From: Campylobacteraceae bacterium
Lineage (GTDB): Bacteria; Campylobacterota; Campylobacteria; Campylobacterales; JALSKU01
DNA length: 23,580 bases
Reading direction: 5' to 3'
NCBI GenBank assembly: GCA_015488975.1
Contig: WFMT01000284.1
Coordinates: 1-23,580 of the forward strand
The notes beneath the pieces are model-generated. The model saw only the letters and a list, made by a program, of their open reading frames with translations, was not told the DNA's origin and made no database searches. Numbering within the stretch: position 1 is the stretch's first letter; each line of letters begins with the position of its first letter. Positions 8,422 through 16,510 of this stretch are shown in pieces. A program made the translations under genes and the position numbers.

Positions 8422-10329
8422 CTATTGCAAAATTGTCTTTACATGAGTTATAAATTTATCCGGTCCGATAAAACCGACCAATTTTTTATCTTTTAACTGA
8501 TTATGATTTTTATCGAAAAATACCATAACAGGAGGTCCGAAAACTTGATATTTCTTCATCATTTTCTTTTGTGCTTCCGAATTTTCAGTAACATCTGCTC
8601 TTATGAGTGTAAAATTTTGAAGTAATTTTTTTACTCTTTGATTTCCAAAAGTTTTTACATCAAGCTCTTTACAACTTACGCACCAATCAGCGGAAAAATC
8701 AACCATGACAGGTTTAGAAGAGCTATTTATTATTTTCTCAAGTTCATTTATATCTTTAACGACAATAAATTTATTCTCTTGTTGTTGAATATTATTTGAA
8801 TTATTACTTTGATAGGAAGTTGTTATCTTCGTACTGCTTTCAAGCGGATTTAAAGGATTTGTATTGCCAAGATATGCACCGACAAAAAGCATAATACCAT
8901 ATATCAAAAAAATTATTCCTGTAACTTTTGCTATTTTTGAAAGTCCGCTAGCACCTATCTTGAACGGCTCTAAAGCTCCTAAATATACCGCTGAGCCGAT
9001 AAATAAAAATGCCCAAAGTATCATCGTTAACATATCAGGGATAACTCTTGAGAAAAGATATAATGCCACTGCCAACATAATAACACCAAAAATTTTGGAT
9101 ACATTTTGCATCCAACCTCCAGGTTTTGGCATAAATTTTCCAGCACCAATACCTACAAAAAGTAAAGGTACACCCATACCAAGACTCATGATAAACAGTG
9201 CAAAACCGCCTAAAAGTGCATTGCCTGTCTGACCTATATATATCAAAGCTCCAGCAAGAGGTGCGGCAACACAAGGACCAACTATGAGTGCGGATAAAAA
9301 GCCCATAACAGCAACACCAATGATACCTTTACCCTGAGCAGAATCACTTGTTTTGCTTATCTTAGTCTGTATAAAACGGGGGAGTTGAAGTTCATAGAAC
9401 CCAAACATAGAAAAGGCAAGTGCTACAAATACTGCTGAAAATATTGTAATAACCCATGGATTTTGCAAAAATATCTGTATGTTTGATCCGAAAAGACCGG
9501 CTAAGACTCCAGCCATGGCATAAGCTACCGACATCGACAAAACATATATCAAAGATAGAAAAAATCCTCGTTTAGCATTCATATTTTCTTTTGATTGAGA
9601 AACTATGATAGATGAAAGTATCGGTATCATCGGAAAAATACAAGGAGTTAAAGAGAGTAAAAGACCAAAACCAAAAAATGTTATCAAGACAATCCATAAA
9701 CTACTTTTAGATAAAGTATCTGCTATTTTATTCTCTTCTGATATGCTCGAACTACTATCAACAGTTGTCTGTCTAACATTTTTTACTGTTTTTGTATTGA
9801 TTGATTTTTTTTTAGAGCTATTTATCCCTGCCAAGTTCCATTTTTTTGTTTTTTTTTGATTTGGAGTAATTGTAGATAATGATACTGTTTTATTGATATT
9901 TTTTAAATTAAACTCAAAAGTTTTATTCATAGGTGCATAGCAAAGCCCAAGTTTGGTACATCCTTGAAAATGAACTTTTAATTTTATTTTGCCTTTTTTG
10001 ATTCCCAATCTCTTTTTTATCAAAGAAATAGGAATTTTTACATTAACTTTATTGAAATATACAATAAATCCATGATATTTTACAGGTTTTGGAAGCTGAA
10101 TATCTTTATCAAGAGAGATATTCTTAGGTGAAATAATGATAAACTTAAGTTTATTCTTATAAGCATATATCTCATTGCCCAGTTTTATCTCTATATTTAT
10201 TTTATTATTTTTTAAGGTTGCACTTGGCTTGAAAGCTTGATTTGGCATCAAGACATCACTTTCTGAAATAGCATATAGTGAATTATACCCAATAAACAGT
10301 ATCACCAAAACATACAAGAACTTCTTCAT
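8422..10329 (-). CDS. dsbD: Thiol:disulfide interchange protein DsbD
   Basis: Carries electrons from cytoplasmic thioredoxin across the inner membrane to periplasmic thiol proteins such as DsbC and cytochrome c maturation factors. All three parts are present in 635 residues. A signal peptide spans about 1-20. The periplasmic alpha domain has Cys124 and Cys130 (CTKLGLC). The membrane beta domain (about 210-490) has multiple transmembrane helices with Cys230 in SLTPCIFPM and Cys353 in VGPCVAAPL. The C-terminal thioredoxin-like gamma domain has CVSC (550-553) in SADWCVSCKEL. All six redox cysteines are retained. A low-complexity Lys/Ser/Thr linker (about 155-200) joins the alpha and beta domains. 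The neighbouring genes are on the same strand with gaps of 50 and 100 bases, so it may have its own promoter. It may support the haem protein downstream, but that is only inference. Confidence 0.96.
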   Translation of the reverse strand: MKKFLYVLVILFIGYNSLYAISESDVLMPNQAFKPSATLKNNKINIEIKLGNEIYAYKNKLKFIIISPKNISLDKDIQLPKPVKYHGFIVYFNKVNVKIPISLIKKRLGIKKGKIKLKVHFQGCTKLGLCYAPMNKTFEFNLKNINKTVSLSTITPNQKKTKKWNLAGINSSKKKSINTKTVKNVRQTTVDSSSSISEENKIADTLSKSSLWIVLITFFGFGLLLSLTPCIFPMIPILSSIIVSQSKENMNAKRGFFLSLIYVLSMSVAYAMAGVLAGLFGSNIQIFLQNPWVITIFSAVFVALAFSMFGFYELQLPRFIQTKISKTSDSAQGKGIIGVAVMGFLSALIVGPCVAAPLAGALIYIGQTGNALLGGFALFIMSLGMGVPLLFVGIGAGKFMPKPGGWMQNVSKIFGVIMLAVALYLFSRVIPDMLTMILWAFLFIGSAVYLGALEPFKIGASGLSKIAKVTGIIFLIYGIMLFVGAYLGNTNPLNPLESSTKITTSYQSNNSNNIQQQENKFIVVKDINELEKIINSSSKPVMVDFSADWCVSCKELDVKTFGNQRVKKLLQNFTLIRADVTENSEAQKKMMKKYQVFGPPVMVFFDKNHNQLKDKKLVGFIGPDKFITHVKTILQ

Positions 10330-10429
10330 ATATAACCTTTTATTATAAATTAAAAAATATTTTATCTAAATGTTACTATAAATTTTATTAACTACAAAAA
10401 ATAATTTTAAAAACAAAAAAAGAGAGAAA

Positions 10430-10918
10430 TTACAAAAGTTTTTCTTTGTAAACTTTTATTTTTATTTCAAGAGTAATACTTGCATAAGCTGGAGATGGGG
10501 AGGGGAGATAGTCTGTTTTTATATGTAAATGTGAAAAATATTTATTATACAGTTTTTCAGCAGTTTTTGATGTAAAAAATATAATTTTTATATTTTTATA
10601 TTTTTTTAGCAAAAGTTCAATATCATTTACTTTTATATCCTTTAGATTTGCATCGGAACTGTTTTTTCTTTGACAAGATTCTATAATATCCCAAAGGGCT
10701 ATATTTTTTTCTTTTAGCAATGCAATCTTTGCTTTTTTTGTTTTAATATCTTTATTATATATATTAGATAGAATTTTCCAAAACTGATTTTGTTTGTGAG
10801 CATAATAAAATGAATTTTTAAATGAATTGATACTTGGGAAACTCCCAAGTATCAATATATTTGAATTGTTTTCAATGATTGGCTTAAACGGATGAGTTGT
10901 ATTACTCAACTTCTGCAT
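10430..10918 (-). CDS. Hypoxanthine/uracil-DNA glycosylase family protein (UDG family 6-like)
   Basis: 162 residues of the uracil-DNA glycosylase fold. Motifs: ILGSFPS (23-29), FYYAHKQNQFW (37-47, with the conserved Asn44) and LPSPSPAYA (138-146). This pattern matches the group called DNA-deoxyinosine glycosylases (UDG family 6), which remove hypoxanthine formed by adenine deamination and so start base excision repair. Its ATG lies inside dnaK, overlapping the end of that gene by 17 bases, so it is likely co-transcribed and translationally coupled with the heat-shock operon. No later in-frame Met is a plausible start. Substrate range (hypoxanthine versus uracil or xanthine) cannot be decided from sequence. 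Confidence 0.82.
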   Translation of the reverse strand: MQKLSNTTHPFKPIIENNSNILILGSFPSINSFKNSFYYAHKQNQFWKILSNIYNKDIKTKKAKIALLKEKNIALWDIIESCQRKNSSDANLKDIKVNDIELLLKKYKNIKIIFFTSKTAEKLYNKYFSHLHIKTDYLPSPSPAYASITLEIKIKVYKEKLL

Positions 10919-12800
10919 CTATGACATCATCATCTGCAGGTTTGTCTCCTCCTGTTTTTTGTCCTTCATTAGCCCCTGTATTTCCGGCTTTTTCATCTTT
11001 TTTATACATTGCCTCGGCAAGCTTGTGACTAACTTCAGTTAATGCTTTTACTTTTTCATCTATTTGCTCTTTTGTGACATTTTCATTTTTAAGTGTCTCT
11101 TTTAAAGCATCGAGTGCAGCTTGAACTTTATCTTTTTCACTTTGTTCTATCTTATCACCAGCTTCGGTAAGAGTTTTTTCTGTTTGGTGGCATAATGCAT
11201 CGGCTTGATTTTTAGCATCAATCAAATCTTTTATTTTTTTATCTTCTTCTTTATGAAGCTCAGCATCTTTTACCATTTTTTCTATTTCACTCTCATCAAG
11301 TCCACTTGAACCGGTGATTTTAATTTCTTGAGATTTTCCGGTTGCTTTATCTTTGGCACTAACTGTTAAGATACCGTTTGCATCAATATCAAAAGTTACT
11401 TCTATTTGAGGAACACCTCTTGGAGCCGCTGGGATTCCCTCAAGATTGAATTGTCCCAATGATTTATTATCTTTCGCAAACTCTCTTTCACCTTGTAAAA
11501 CATGAATAGTAACTGCACTTTGATTGTCCTCAGCAGTAGAGAAAACTTGAGATTTCTTAACAGGTATAGTAGTACCTTTTTCAATAACTTTAGTTGTTAC
11601 ACCACCAAGAGTTTCGATACCTAAGCTCAAAGGTGTTATATCAAGTAAAAGTACATCTTTCACATCACCTTTGATAACAGCACCTTGTATGGCTGCTCCT
11701 ATTGCAACAACTTCATCCGGGTTCATTGATTTATTTAAATCTTTTCCGAAAAATGCTTTAACTTTTTCTTGAACCAATGGTATCCTTGTGCTTCCACCGA
11801 CTAAAACGATCTCTTTTATCTCATCTTTAGAAAGGTCAGATTCTTTTACTACTTGCCCTATTTTAACTATAGTTTCTTCTACTAAATCCTCTATCAAGCT
11901 TTCAAATTTTGCTCTTGTAATCTTTTTGACAAAGTGCTTAGGACCGGATGCATCCGCAGTTATAAATGGTAGATTTATCTCAGTCTCGGTTGCAGCTGAA
12001 AGTTCTTTTTTTGCATTCTCAGCGGCTTCTTTCAATCTTTGAAGTGCCATCACATCCTGTTTTAAATCAATTCCGCTTTCACTTTTAAATTCATGACATG
12101 CCCAGTCAATAACCCTGTTATCAAAATCATCACCACCTAAAAATGCATTTCCTCCGGTAGCTAAAACTTCTACAACATTATCACCTGTCTCAAGCACAGT
12201 AACATCAAATGTACCGCCCCCTAAATCATAAACAACAATCTTTTCAGCATTTTTCTTATCGAGTCCGTAAGCAAGAGCTGCAGATGTTGGCTCATTTATA
12301 ATCCTAAGTACATTCAATCCCGCTATTGTTCCAGCCTCTTTAGTAGCTTTTCTTTGAGAATCGTTAAAATATGCCGGTACAGTAATAACAGCGTCAGTTA
12401 CTTTATCACCCAAGAAAGCTTCAGCATCCTCTTTTAATTTCATAAGTATCTTTGCACTTATTTCTTGTGGGGTATAAACTTTACCATCAACATCTATAGC
12501 ACAAGCCCCATTTCTGTCAATTACTTCATAAGGAAGTCTTTTTTTAGCCTCTTTTGCCTTATCTTCATCACACATTAAACCCATAATTCTTTTTATAGAA
12601 TATATTGTTTTTTTAGGATTTGTAACAGCTTGTCTTTTTGCAGGATCGCCGACTAAAACTTCGCCTTTATCAGTAAAAGCAACAACTGAAGGAGTTGTGT
12701 TTTTTCCCTCTTTATTTGCTACAACTTTACTCTCACCTCTTTCATAAATCGAAACACAAGAATTTGTTGTTCCTAAATCTATTCCTATAACTCTACTCAT
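10902..12800 (-). CDS. dnaK: Molecular chaperone DnaK (Hsp70)
   Basis: ATP-driven chaperone working with GrpE and DnaJ in protein folding and stress. 632 residues with the full architecture: N-terminal ATPase domain starting VIGIDLGTTNSCVS, phosphate-2 motif YDLGGGTFDVTVLE (about 191-204), adenosine motif VLVGGSTRIP (about 337-346), substrate-binding domain from about 385 (LLLDITPLSLGIETLGG), helical lid, and the typical acidic tail DDDVIDAEVE. It is third in the hrcA-grpE-dnaK operon, 27 bases after grpE. The last bases overlap the start of the DNA glycosylase gene. dnaJ is not in the window, a split seen in related bacteria. Confidence 0.99.
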   Translation of the reverse strand: MSRVIGIDLGTTNSCVSIYERGESKVVANKEGKNTTPSVVAFTDKGEVLVGDPAKRQAVTNPKKTIYSIKRIMGLMCDEDKAKEAKKRLPYEVIDRNGACAIDVDGKVYTPQEISAKILMKLKEDAEAFLGDKVTDAVITVPAYFNDSQRKATKEAGTIAGLNVLRIINEPTSAALAYGLDKKNAEKIVVYDLGGGTFDVTVLETGDNVVEVLATGGNAFLGGDDFDNRVIDWACHEFKSESGIDLKQDVMALQRLKEAAENAKKELSAATETEINLPFITADASGPKHFVKKITRAKFESLIEDLVEETIVKIGQVVKESDLSKDEIKEIVLVGGSTRIPLVQEKVKAFFGKDLNKSMNPDEVVAIGAAIQGAVIKGDVKDVLLLDITPLSLGIETLGGVTTKVIEKGTTIPVKKSQVFSTAEDNQSAVTIHVLQGEREFAKDNKSLGQFNLEGIPAAPRGVPQIEVTFDIDANGILTVSAKDKATGKSQEIKITGSSGLDESEIEKMVKDAELHKEEDKKIKDLIDAKNQADALCHQTEKTLTEAGDKIEQSEKDKVQAALDALKETLKNENVTKEQIDEKVKALTEVSHKLAEAMYKKDEKAGNTGANEGQKTGGDKPADDDVIDAEVE

Positions 12801-12827
12801 TTTTTATCCTTTATTTAATTTTTATTT

Positions 12828-13373
12828 TTATTTTGCTATTGAAACCATAGCAGGTCTTAAAACTCTATCTTTTATCTTATAACCTTTTTGGAGAAGCTCT
12901 ACTATCTCGCCCTCATTATGTTTATCGCTCTCAACTTGCATTACCGCATCGTGAAAATGAGGATTGAAACCATCTTTTATATCAATTAGTTCAATACCAT
13001 GTTTTTGCATTACCTTTTTAAATTGCTCAATAGTAAGATTTATCCCCTCTTCTATTTTTTTAACATATTCTTCCTCCTCTTTATCAGCCTTCAAGGCAGA
13101 TTCAGCTGCAAAATCCATAGAGTCAATAACAGGCAATAAATCTCTTGCAAACTCTTCATTTGCATAACTTACGGCTTGCATTTTTTCTCTTTCCATTCTT
13201 TTTTTAATATTTTCAAAATCTGCAACAGCCCTTAGATACCTATCTTCTGATTCTTTATTTCTTTCACTTAATTCGTCAATCTTTTTCTCCAAAGAATCAT
13301 CTACACCCTCACTTTCTATCTCCTGTTCGCATTCTTGAGATTCCAACTCTTCTTCATTATTTTTTTCACTCAT
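12828..13373 (-). CDS. grpE: Nucleotide exchange factor GrpE
   Basis: Releases ADP from DnaK. 181 residues: a Glu-rich disordered N-terminus (1-30), a long coiled-coil (about 28-85, including RAVADFENIKKRMEREK), then the beta domain ending FNPHFHDAVMQVE...GYKIKDRVLRPAMVSIAK, the family's C-terminal signature. The ATG is one base after the hrcA stop; the ribosome site AAGGAG lies in the last codons of hrcA, so translation is coupled. Confidence 0.98.
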   Translation of the reverse strand: MSEKNNEEELESQECEQEIESEGVDDSLEKKIDELSERNKESEDRYLRAVADFENIKKRMEREKMQAVSYANEEFARDLLPVIDSMDFAAESALKADKEEEEYVKKIEEGINLTIEQFKKVMQKHGIELIDIKDGFNPHFHDAVMQVESDKHNEGEIVELLQKGYKIKDRVLRPAMVSIAK

Positions 13374-13374
13374 A

Positions 13375-14172
13375 TTATCTCCTTATACTAATTTCATCTA
13401 AAAATTCCCTATAATCACTATCAACTTTACCAATACAGAAAAAATTTACTTTTTTATTTTCTACTTTAGTTCGATATTTAAAAGCCATATAACCTTCTGG
13501 AACCAATTCATCAAAATATATACCATCATCTAATTTTTCAAAAACTACTGAACTGGTAAAACTTCTAATATCTTTCTTATGAAAATTATAAAACTTTATC
13601 ATATCATATAGAATATACTCTTTTTCTCTAAAAATGATATTTGAATCAAAAAGTTGTTCTATTTTTTTTCTAAGCTCATACAATCCAACATTGACAGAAA
13701 TATTTTTAACTCTGTTTATGTCATATCCTATCAAATTAATCAAAAACTTCTCAACTTTTTCATTATATTCCAAAACAATACTATCATTTTCAAAAACTAT
13801 AAGCAAAAATCTATCATTTACATTTATAATTTCACTAAGCCTGTACTCATCAACATATTGCAACATACAATATATATCAAAGTTACCAACCCATCTTCTC
13901 AACTCATCAATATTATCTATTCGCAAATCGTCAATATTTATAAAATACTCTTCCCAGTATCTTTTGAGTGCTGTCCAAGTGGGAATACGACCGCTACTTG
14001 TATGGAGTTGTTTCAAGATACCTTCGTACGATAATTTCTTAAAATACACTCTTATTGTTGACGAAGATATATCTATGTCCATTTTACTCTTCAGCTCATT
14101 AGAGCCTATCGGAACATTATTTTTCAAATACTCCTCAATAATGGTATTTAAGATAATCTCTTTTTTTCCCAC
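13375..14172 (-). CDS. hrcA: Heat-inducible transcription repressor HrcA
   Basis: Represses heat-shock genes by binding CIRCE operators. 265 residues, short compared with the 340 or so of Bacillus HrcA but usual for Campylobacterota. The N-terminal winged helix (1-70) shows PIGSNELK, SSSTIRVYFKKLSYEGIL and the wing HTSSGRIPT, close to the family's HTSAGRVPT. The C-terminal part is divergent. The start is GTG at 14172, chosen because a strong AAGGAGGAATT ribosome site lies directly upstream. First gene of hrcA-grpE-dnaK-glycosylase, with a CIRCE-like site about 45 bases upstream, which implies self-repression. Confidence 0.95.
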   Translation of the reverse strand: MGKKEIILNTIIEEYLKNNVPIGSNELKSKMDIDISSSTIRVYFKKLSYEGILKQLHTSSGRIPTWTALKRYWEEYFINIDDLRIDNIDELRRWVGNFDIYCMLQYVDEYRLSEIINVNDRFLLIVFENDSIVLEYNEKVEKFLINLIGYDINRVKNISVNVGLYELRKKIEQLFDSNIIFREKEYILYDMIKFYNFHKKDIRSFTSSVVFEKLDDGIYFDELVPEGYMAFKYRTKVENKKVNFFCIGKVDSDYREFLDEISIRR

Positions 14173-14215
14173 AATTCCTCCTTTTCAAAGGCATAAACCA
14201 TTGAAAATCTATCTT

Positions 14216-14242
14216 CAAGCACTCGCTCAACTCATTTGCTAA
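14216..14242 (-). promoter_or_regulatory. Degenerate CIRCE operator for HrcA
   Basis: On the minus strand: TTAGCAAAT, nine bases, GAGTGCTTG. Against the consensus TTAGCACTC-N9-GAGTGCTAA the arms match 6/9 and 7/9 with the exact 9-base spacing. It sits across the predicted transcript start of the hrcA operon, the usual place for CIRCE. Confidence 0.75.
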
Positions 14243-14246
14243 TGAA

Positions 14247-14276
14247 ATTATACAACATTGAGTGTATTAATGTCAA
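14247..14276 (-). promoter_or_regulatory. hrcA-grpE-dnaK operon promoter (TTGACA, 18 bp, TATAAT)
   Basis: The minus strand carries a consensus -35 TTGACA (14276-14271) and a consensus -10 TATAAT (14252-14247) with an 18-base spacer. The predicted start near 14240 lies within the CIRCE-like site. Consensus hexamers fit a housekeeping promoter held down by a repressor rather than an alternative sigma factor. Confidence 0.85.
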
Positions 14277-14361
14277 GTATTTTATGTAAAAAATTTAAAT
14301 AAATATTATTGAGCCAATAAGACTAAATGTTTTAATGCAGTTTATTTAAGATATAAAACGG

Positions 14362-14367
14362 TATAAT
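14362..14367 (+). promoter_or_regulatory. -10 element of the MFS gene
   Basis: TATAAT within GGTATAATGTG, 23 bases before the TTG start. No clear -35; upstream is AT-rich. The predicted start near 14374 gives a short leader with the ribosome site AAAAGGAAAA. Confidence 0.6.
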
Positions 14368-14389
14368 GTGATCTTTTAAAAGGAAAAAG

Positions 14390-15619
14390 TTGAAAAAAGT
14401 TGAAATAAATAGCCTTTCCAATCATATTAAAAATGTAACCCATGGATTCTTTTTAGGCATAGGCACAGCCATCGCCGAACCCTCTACCATACTCCCTCTT
14501 ATAGTGCATCATTTTAGTTCAAGTTCTATACTTGTCGGTTTTTTTGTTGCACTTTTAAGAGGAGGAGCAATACTTGTACAAATGTTTGCAGCTTTTTACG
14601 CACAAAGCTTTATGATAGTTCTGCCATTTCTTAGGAGAGTTTTTTTTGTAAGGTTTTTAGCATGGTTTAGCATTGGATTTTCTATTTTACTTATTGGCAA
14701 CAGATCAAAAGATTTAACACTTTTTTTTATAGGACTCGGGCTTTTCTTCTTTAGTCTCTCTGCTGGTTTTGGTGCCATTTATTTTAGAGAAATAATGGCA
14801 AAAATGTTTACACATAAATTTCGTGGTTTCACTATGGCTTACAGACAATTTTTTACAGGTCTTGGCTCAATCCTCAGTGGTGTTGCTGCAGGCTGGGTTT
14901 TAAATCATTTTACTGCTCCTGAAAGTTATGGATATCTTTTTATAATAAGTGCTGTATTTATGGGTTTTGGATTTTTAGCTTTTTCTACAATTGATGAGCC
15001 CAAAAAAGAAAAAATTTTACAAAAAGAATCAAGCTTCAGACAATTTTTGAAAAATTCTTTTGTATTATTGAAAAATGACAGATATTTAACCAATCAAATA
15101 TTTTCATATCTTTTTTCATATTCATACATGCTTTCAATGCCTTTTATCATACTTCAAGCAAAAAAATATATCTCATTGAGCGGTACAGATATAGGAATTT
15201 TTATCTCTGTACAGATGATAGGTGCAATGCTTAGTAACTTTTTATGGGGAAAGCTTTCTTCAAGTGGTAGAAATAGAATCATAGTAAACATCTCAACTTT
15301 AGTACTTATTTTTGCTATAACTTTAGCTTTAATAACAAAAAGCAACATATATGCATACTATCTTATATTTTTCTGTTTGGGAATAGCTACTGATGGATTG
15401 AGATTGAGTTTTGGAAACCTTATACTTATCTTGGCCCCAGAAGAGAAAAGACCTATTTATGTTGCACTTCAAACAAATATATCCTCAATCGGTATTTTCT
15501 TTTCTGTTCCAGGAGGCATCATAGTAGAATATTTAAATTATAATTGGCTGTATGGAGTTACACTCGTATTTTTATTTATCTCATTTATTTTATCATTGAA
15601 ACTTAAAGATATCAGTTAA
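14390..15619 (+). CDS. Major facilitator superfamily (MFS) transporter
   Basis: 409 residues, strongly hydrophobic, with about 12 predicted transmembrane segments split by a charged central loop (about 200-225, DEPKKEKILQKESSFRQFLK), the usual 6+6 MFS layout in the inner membrane. A partial MFS loop motif is seen in FLWGKLSSSGRNRI (about 283-296), between two helices of the second half. Substrate unknown; nothing in the neighbours suggests one. The start is TTG at 14390, preceded by an AAAAGG-type ribosome site about 9 bases upstream; an ATG start is not available nearby. Own promoter. It ends convergently with the small ORF at 15612-15773, overlapping by 8 bases. Confidence 0.88.
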   Translation: MKKVEINSLSNHIKNVTHGFFLGIGTAIAEPSTILPLIVHHFSSSSILVGFFVALLRGGAILVQMFAAFYAQSFMIVLPFLRRVFFVRFLAWFSIGFSILLIGNRSKDLTLFFIGLGLFFFSLSAGFGAIYFREIMAKMFTHKFRGFTMAYRQFFTGLGSILSGVAAGWVLNHFTAPESYGYLFIISAVFMGFGFLAFSTIDEPKKEKILQKESSFRQFLKNSFVLLKNDRYLTNQIFSYLFSYSYMLSMPFIILQAKKYISLSGTDIGIFISVQMIGAMLSNFLWGKLSSSGRNRIIVNISTLVLIFAITLALITKSNIYAYYLIFFCLGIATDGLRLSFGNLILILAPEEKRPIYVALQTNISSIGIFFSVPGGIIVEYLNYNWLYGVTLVFLFISFILSLKLKDIS

Positions 15620-15773
15620 TTGATGACTTTTTAAACTTCAAAAAAATCTTAAAAGATTTTTTAATATTTTTCATAATATCTTTTTTTTTACTAAAAAGAT
15701 TTTTTTTATCCTGGATTGAAGTAAAAAGCTCACTGAGTGCTTTTTTTTCATTTTCACTTAAAGTTACAGCCAT
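15612..15773 (-). CDS. Small Lys-rich protein of 53 residues, function unknown
   Basis: Begins MAVTLSENEKKALSELFTSI and ends KKSFKIFLKFKKSSIN. The N-terminal half looks like an amphipathic helix; the C-terminal half is very basic (Lys-rich with Phe and Ile). The ATG lies 4 bases after the stop of the HTH regulator gene, and the ribosome site GGTGAG is formed by that gene's last codons, so the two are probably translated together. It overlaps the end of the convergent MFS gene by 8 bases. Its AT-rich 3' part contains a hairpin that may be the MFS terminator. I do not recognise a family. Support is the start context only, so a chance ORF remains possible. Confidence 0.5.
   Translation of the reverse strand: MAVTLSENEKKALSELFTSIQDKKNLFSKKKDIMKNIKKSFKIFLKFKKSSIN
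15641..15662 (+). terminator. Possible terminator of the MFS gene
   Basis: AAAAAATC, six bases, GATTTTTT forms an 8-bp stem whose 3' arm is itself U-rich, 22 bases past the MFS stop. It lies inside the convergent small ORF. Stability is low because six of the eight pairs are A-U. Confidence 0.4.
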
Positions 15774-15777
15774 ATTC

Positions 15778-16020
15778 TCACCTTATCTCCTTTTTTATTC
15801 TTTTTACAACTCTAAGCACTTCTTCATCATCATCAAGCAATGAAAGTAGCTTAAACACAGACATAACTGCCTGGGGTTTTGAATTACCCAGTCTCCAATC
15901 TTGATATGTCCTCATAGAAACCCCAAGTTTTTTTGCCATCTCTTTTTGGCTGATTTTTTTTCCAAAATTTTGAGCTTCTATGGCATTATGAAGTAAATTA
16001 AATATATCATTTATTTCCAT
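15778..16020 (-). CDS. Small XRE-type helix-turn-helix DNA-binding protein
   Basis: 80 residues. The HTH spans about 22-50: KKISQKEMAKKLGVSMRTYQDWRLGNSKP, with the Q-x3-A-x3-G-V-S-x3-Y/I pattern of Cro/CI (XRE) proteins and the W-x-x-G-x-x-x-P turn. A short C-terminal helix (to 80) may mediate dimerisation. No sensor or catalytic domain. It is followed 4 bases later by the 53-residue ORF. A TATAAT (16043-16048) is the likely promoter, and the gene may regulate itself. A two-gene regulator plus small basic protein layout can suggest a toxin-antitoxin or phage remnant, but nothing here shows toxicity; a housekeeping local regulator is as likely. Confidence 0.85.
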   Translation of the reverse strand: MEINDIFNLLHNAIEAQNFGKKISQKEMAKKLGVSMRTYQDWRLGNSKPQAVMSVFKLLSLLDDDEEVLRVVKRIKKEIR

Positions 16021-16042
16021 TAAAACACCGTTTTTTTCTTAA

Positions 16043-16048
16043 ATTATA
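16043..16048 (-). promoter_or_regulatory. -10 element for the HTH gene
   Basis: TATAAT on the minus strand, 23 bases before the ATG, flanked by CTTAA and TTAAG, a small inverted repeat that could be an auto-operator. Confidence 0.45.
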
Positions 16049-16183
16049 CGATTAAGTGTATATTATATGAAAATAAATATTTTTTTTAACTTAAATATCT
16101 ATTTTTTTTACAATAAAATTGAATATAGTAACTTTTTTTACGAAATTTTATACAGGAAATATTATGGATTATGAATTGTGAGT

Positions 16184-16208
16184 GAGAAGCTAAAGTCTCT
16201 AGCTTCTC
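16184..16208 (-). terminator. Hairpin just after rpsO, likely terminator or 3' stabiliser
   Basis: Perfect 9-bp stem GAGAAGCTA / TAGCTTCTC with a 7-base loop, beginning 6 bases after the rpsO stop. In the rpsO direction it is followed by ACTCACAATTC, not a T-run, so it may protect the 3' end or act with another factor rather than be a classical intrinsic terminator. In the plus direction it is followed by a mildly T-rich stretch. Confidence 0.6.
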
Positions 16209-16214
16209 GTGTTG

Positions 16215-16487
16215 TTATTTATCTCTTATTGATAAAGCTGTGATGACTTTTGTATAAGTATCAAAATCTTTTCTTTTAAGATATCTTAAAAGCCTTTTTC
16301 TCTGACCTACAAGCTTTAAAAGACCCAGTCTTGAGCTATGATCTTTTTTATTAACTTTCAAATGTTCTGTTAAATACTTAATTCTTTCACTTAAAAGTGC
16401 TATTTGAACTTCAGTAGAACCTGTATCTGTATCTTTTCTGGCAAATTCTTTGATGATTTCCATCTTTTTCGCCGAACCCAAAGCCAT
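16215..16487 (-). CDS. rpsO: 30S ribosomal protein S15
   Basis: Primary 16S rRNA-binding protein of the 30S platform. 90 residues, the usual length, with the family signature across LTEHLKVNKKDHSSRLGLLKLVGQRKRLLRYLK (residues about 39-71) and conserved DTGSTEVQIALLSERI (20-35). Strong AGGAGG ribosome site 6 bases before the ATG. Transcribed divergently from the Rrf2-flhA operon, an order also known in Campylobacter. The leader carries a strong inverted repeat (16511-16539) that may be involved in S15 autoregulation. Confidence 0.99.
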   Translation of the reverse strand: MALGSAKKMEIIKEFARKDTDTGSTEVQIALLSERIKYLTEHLKVNKKDHSSRLGLLKLVGQRKRLLRYLKRKDFDTYTKVITALSIRDK

Positions 16488-16510
16488 GATGACCTCCTGA
16501 TTGGTAGATT

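Noticed and set aside
13634..14242. A 202-codon plus-strand open frame opposite hrcA
   Set aside because: It is antisense to a well-supported hrcA, Ser/Ile/Phe-rich, and would run through the hrcA promoter and operator; a shadow of AT-rich coding DNA.
16164..16181. Five-codon plus-strand ORF (MDYEL) with an AGGAAA site, followed by a hairpin, resembling a leader peptide
   Set aside because: Too short to judge, no regulated gene follows on the plus strand, and the hairpin is better explained as the 3' end of rpsO.
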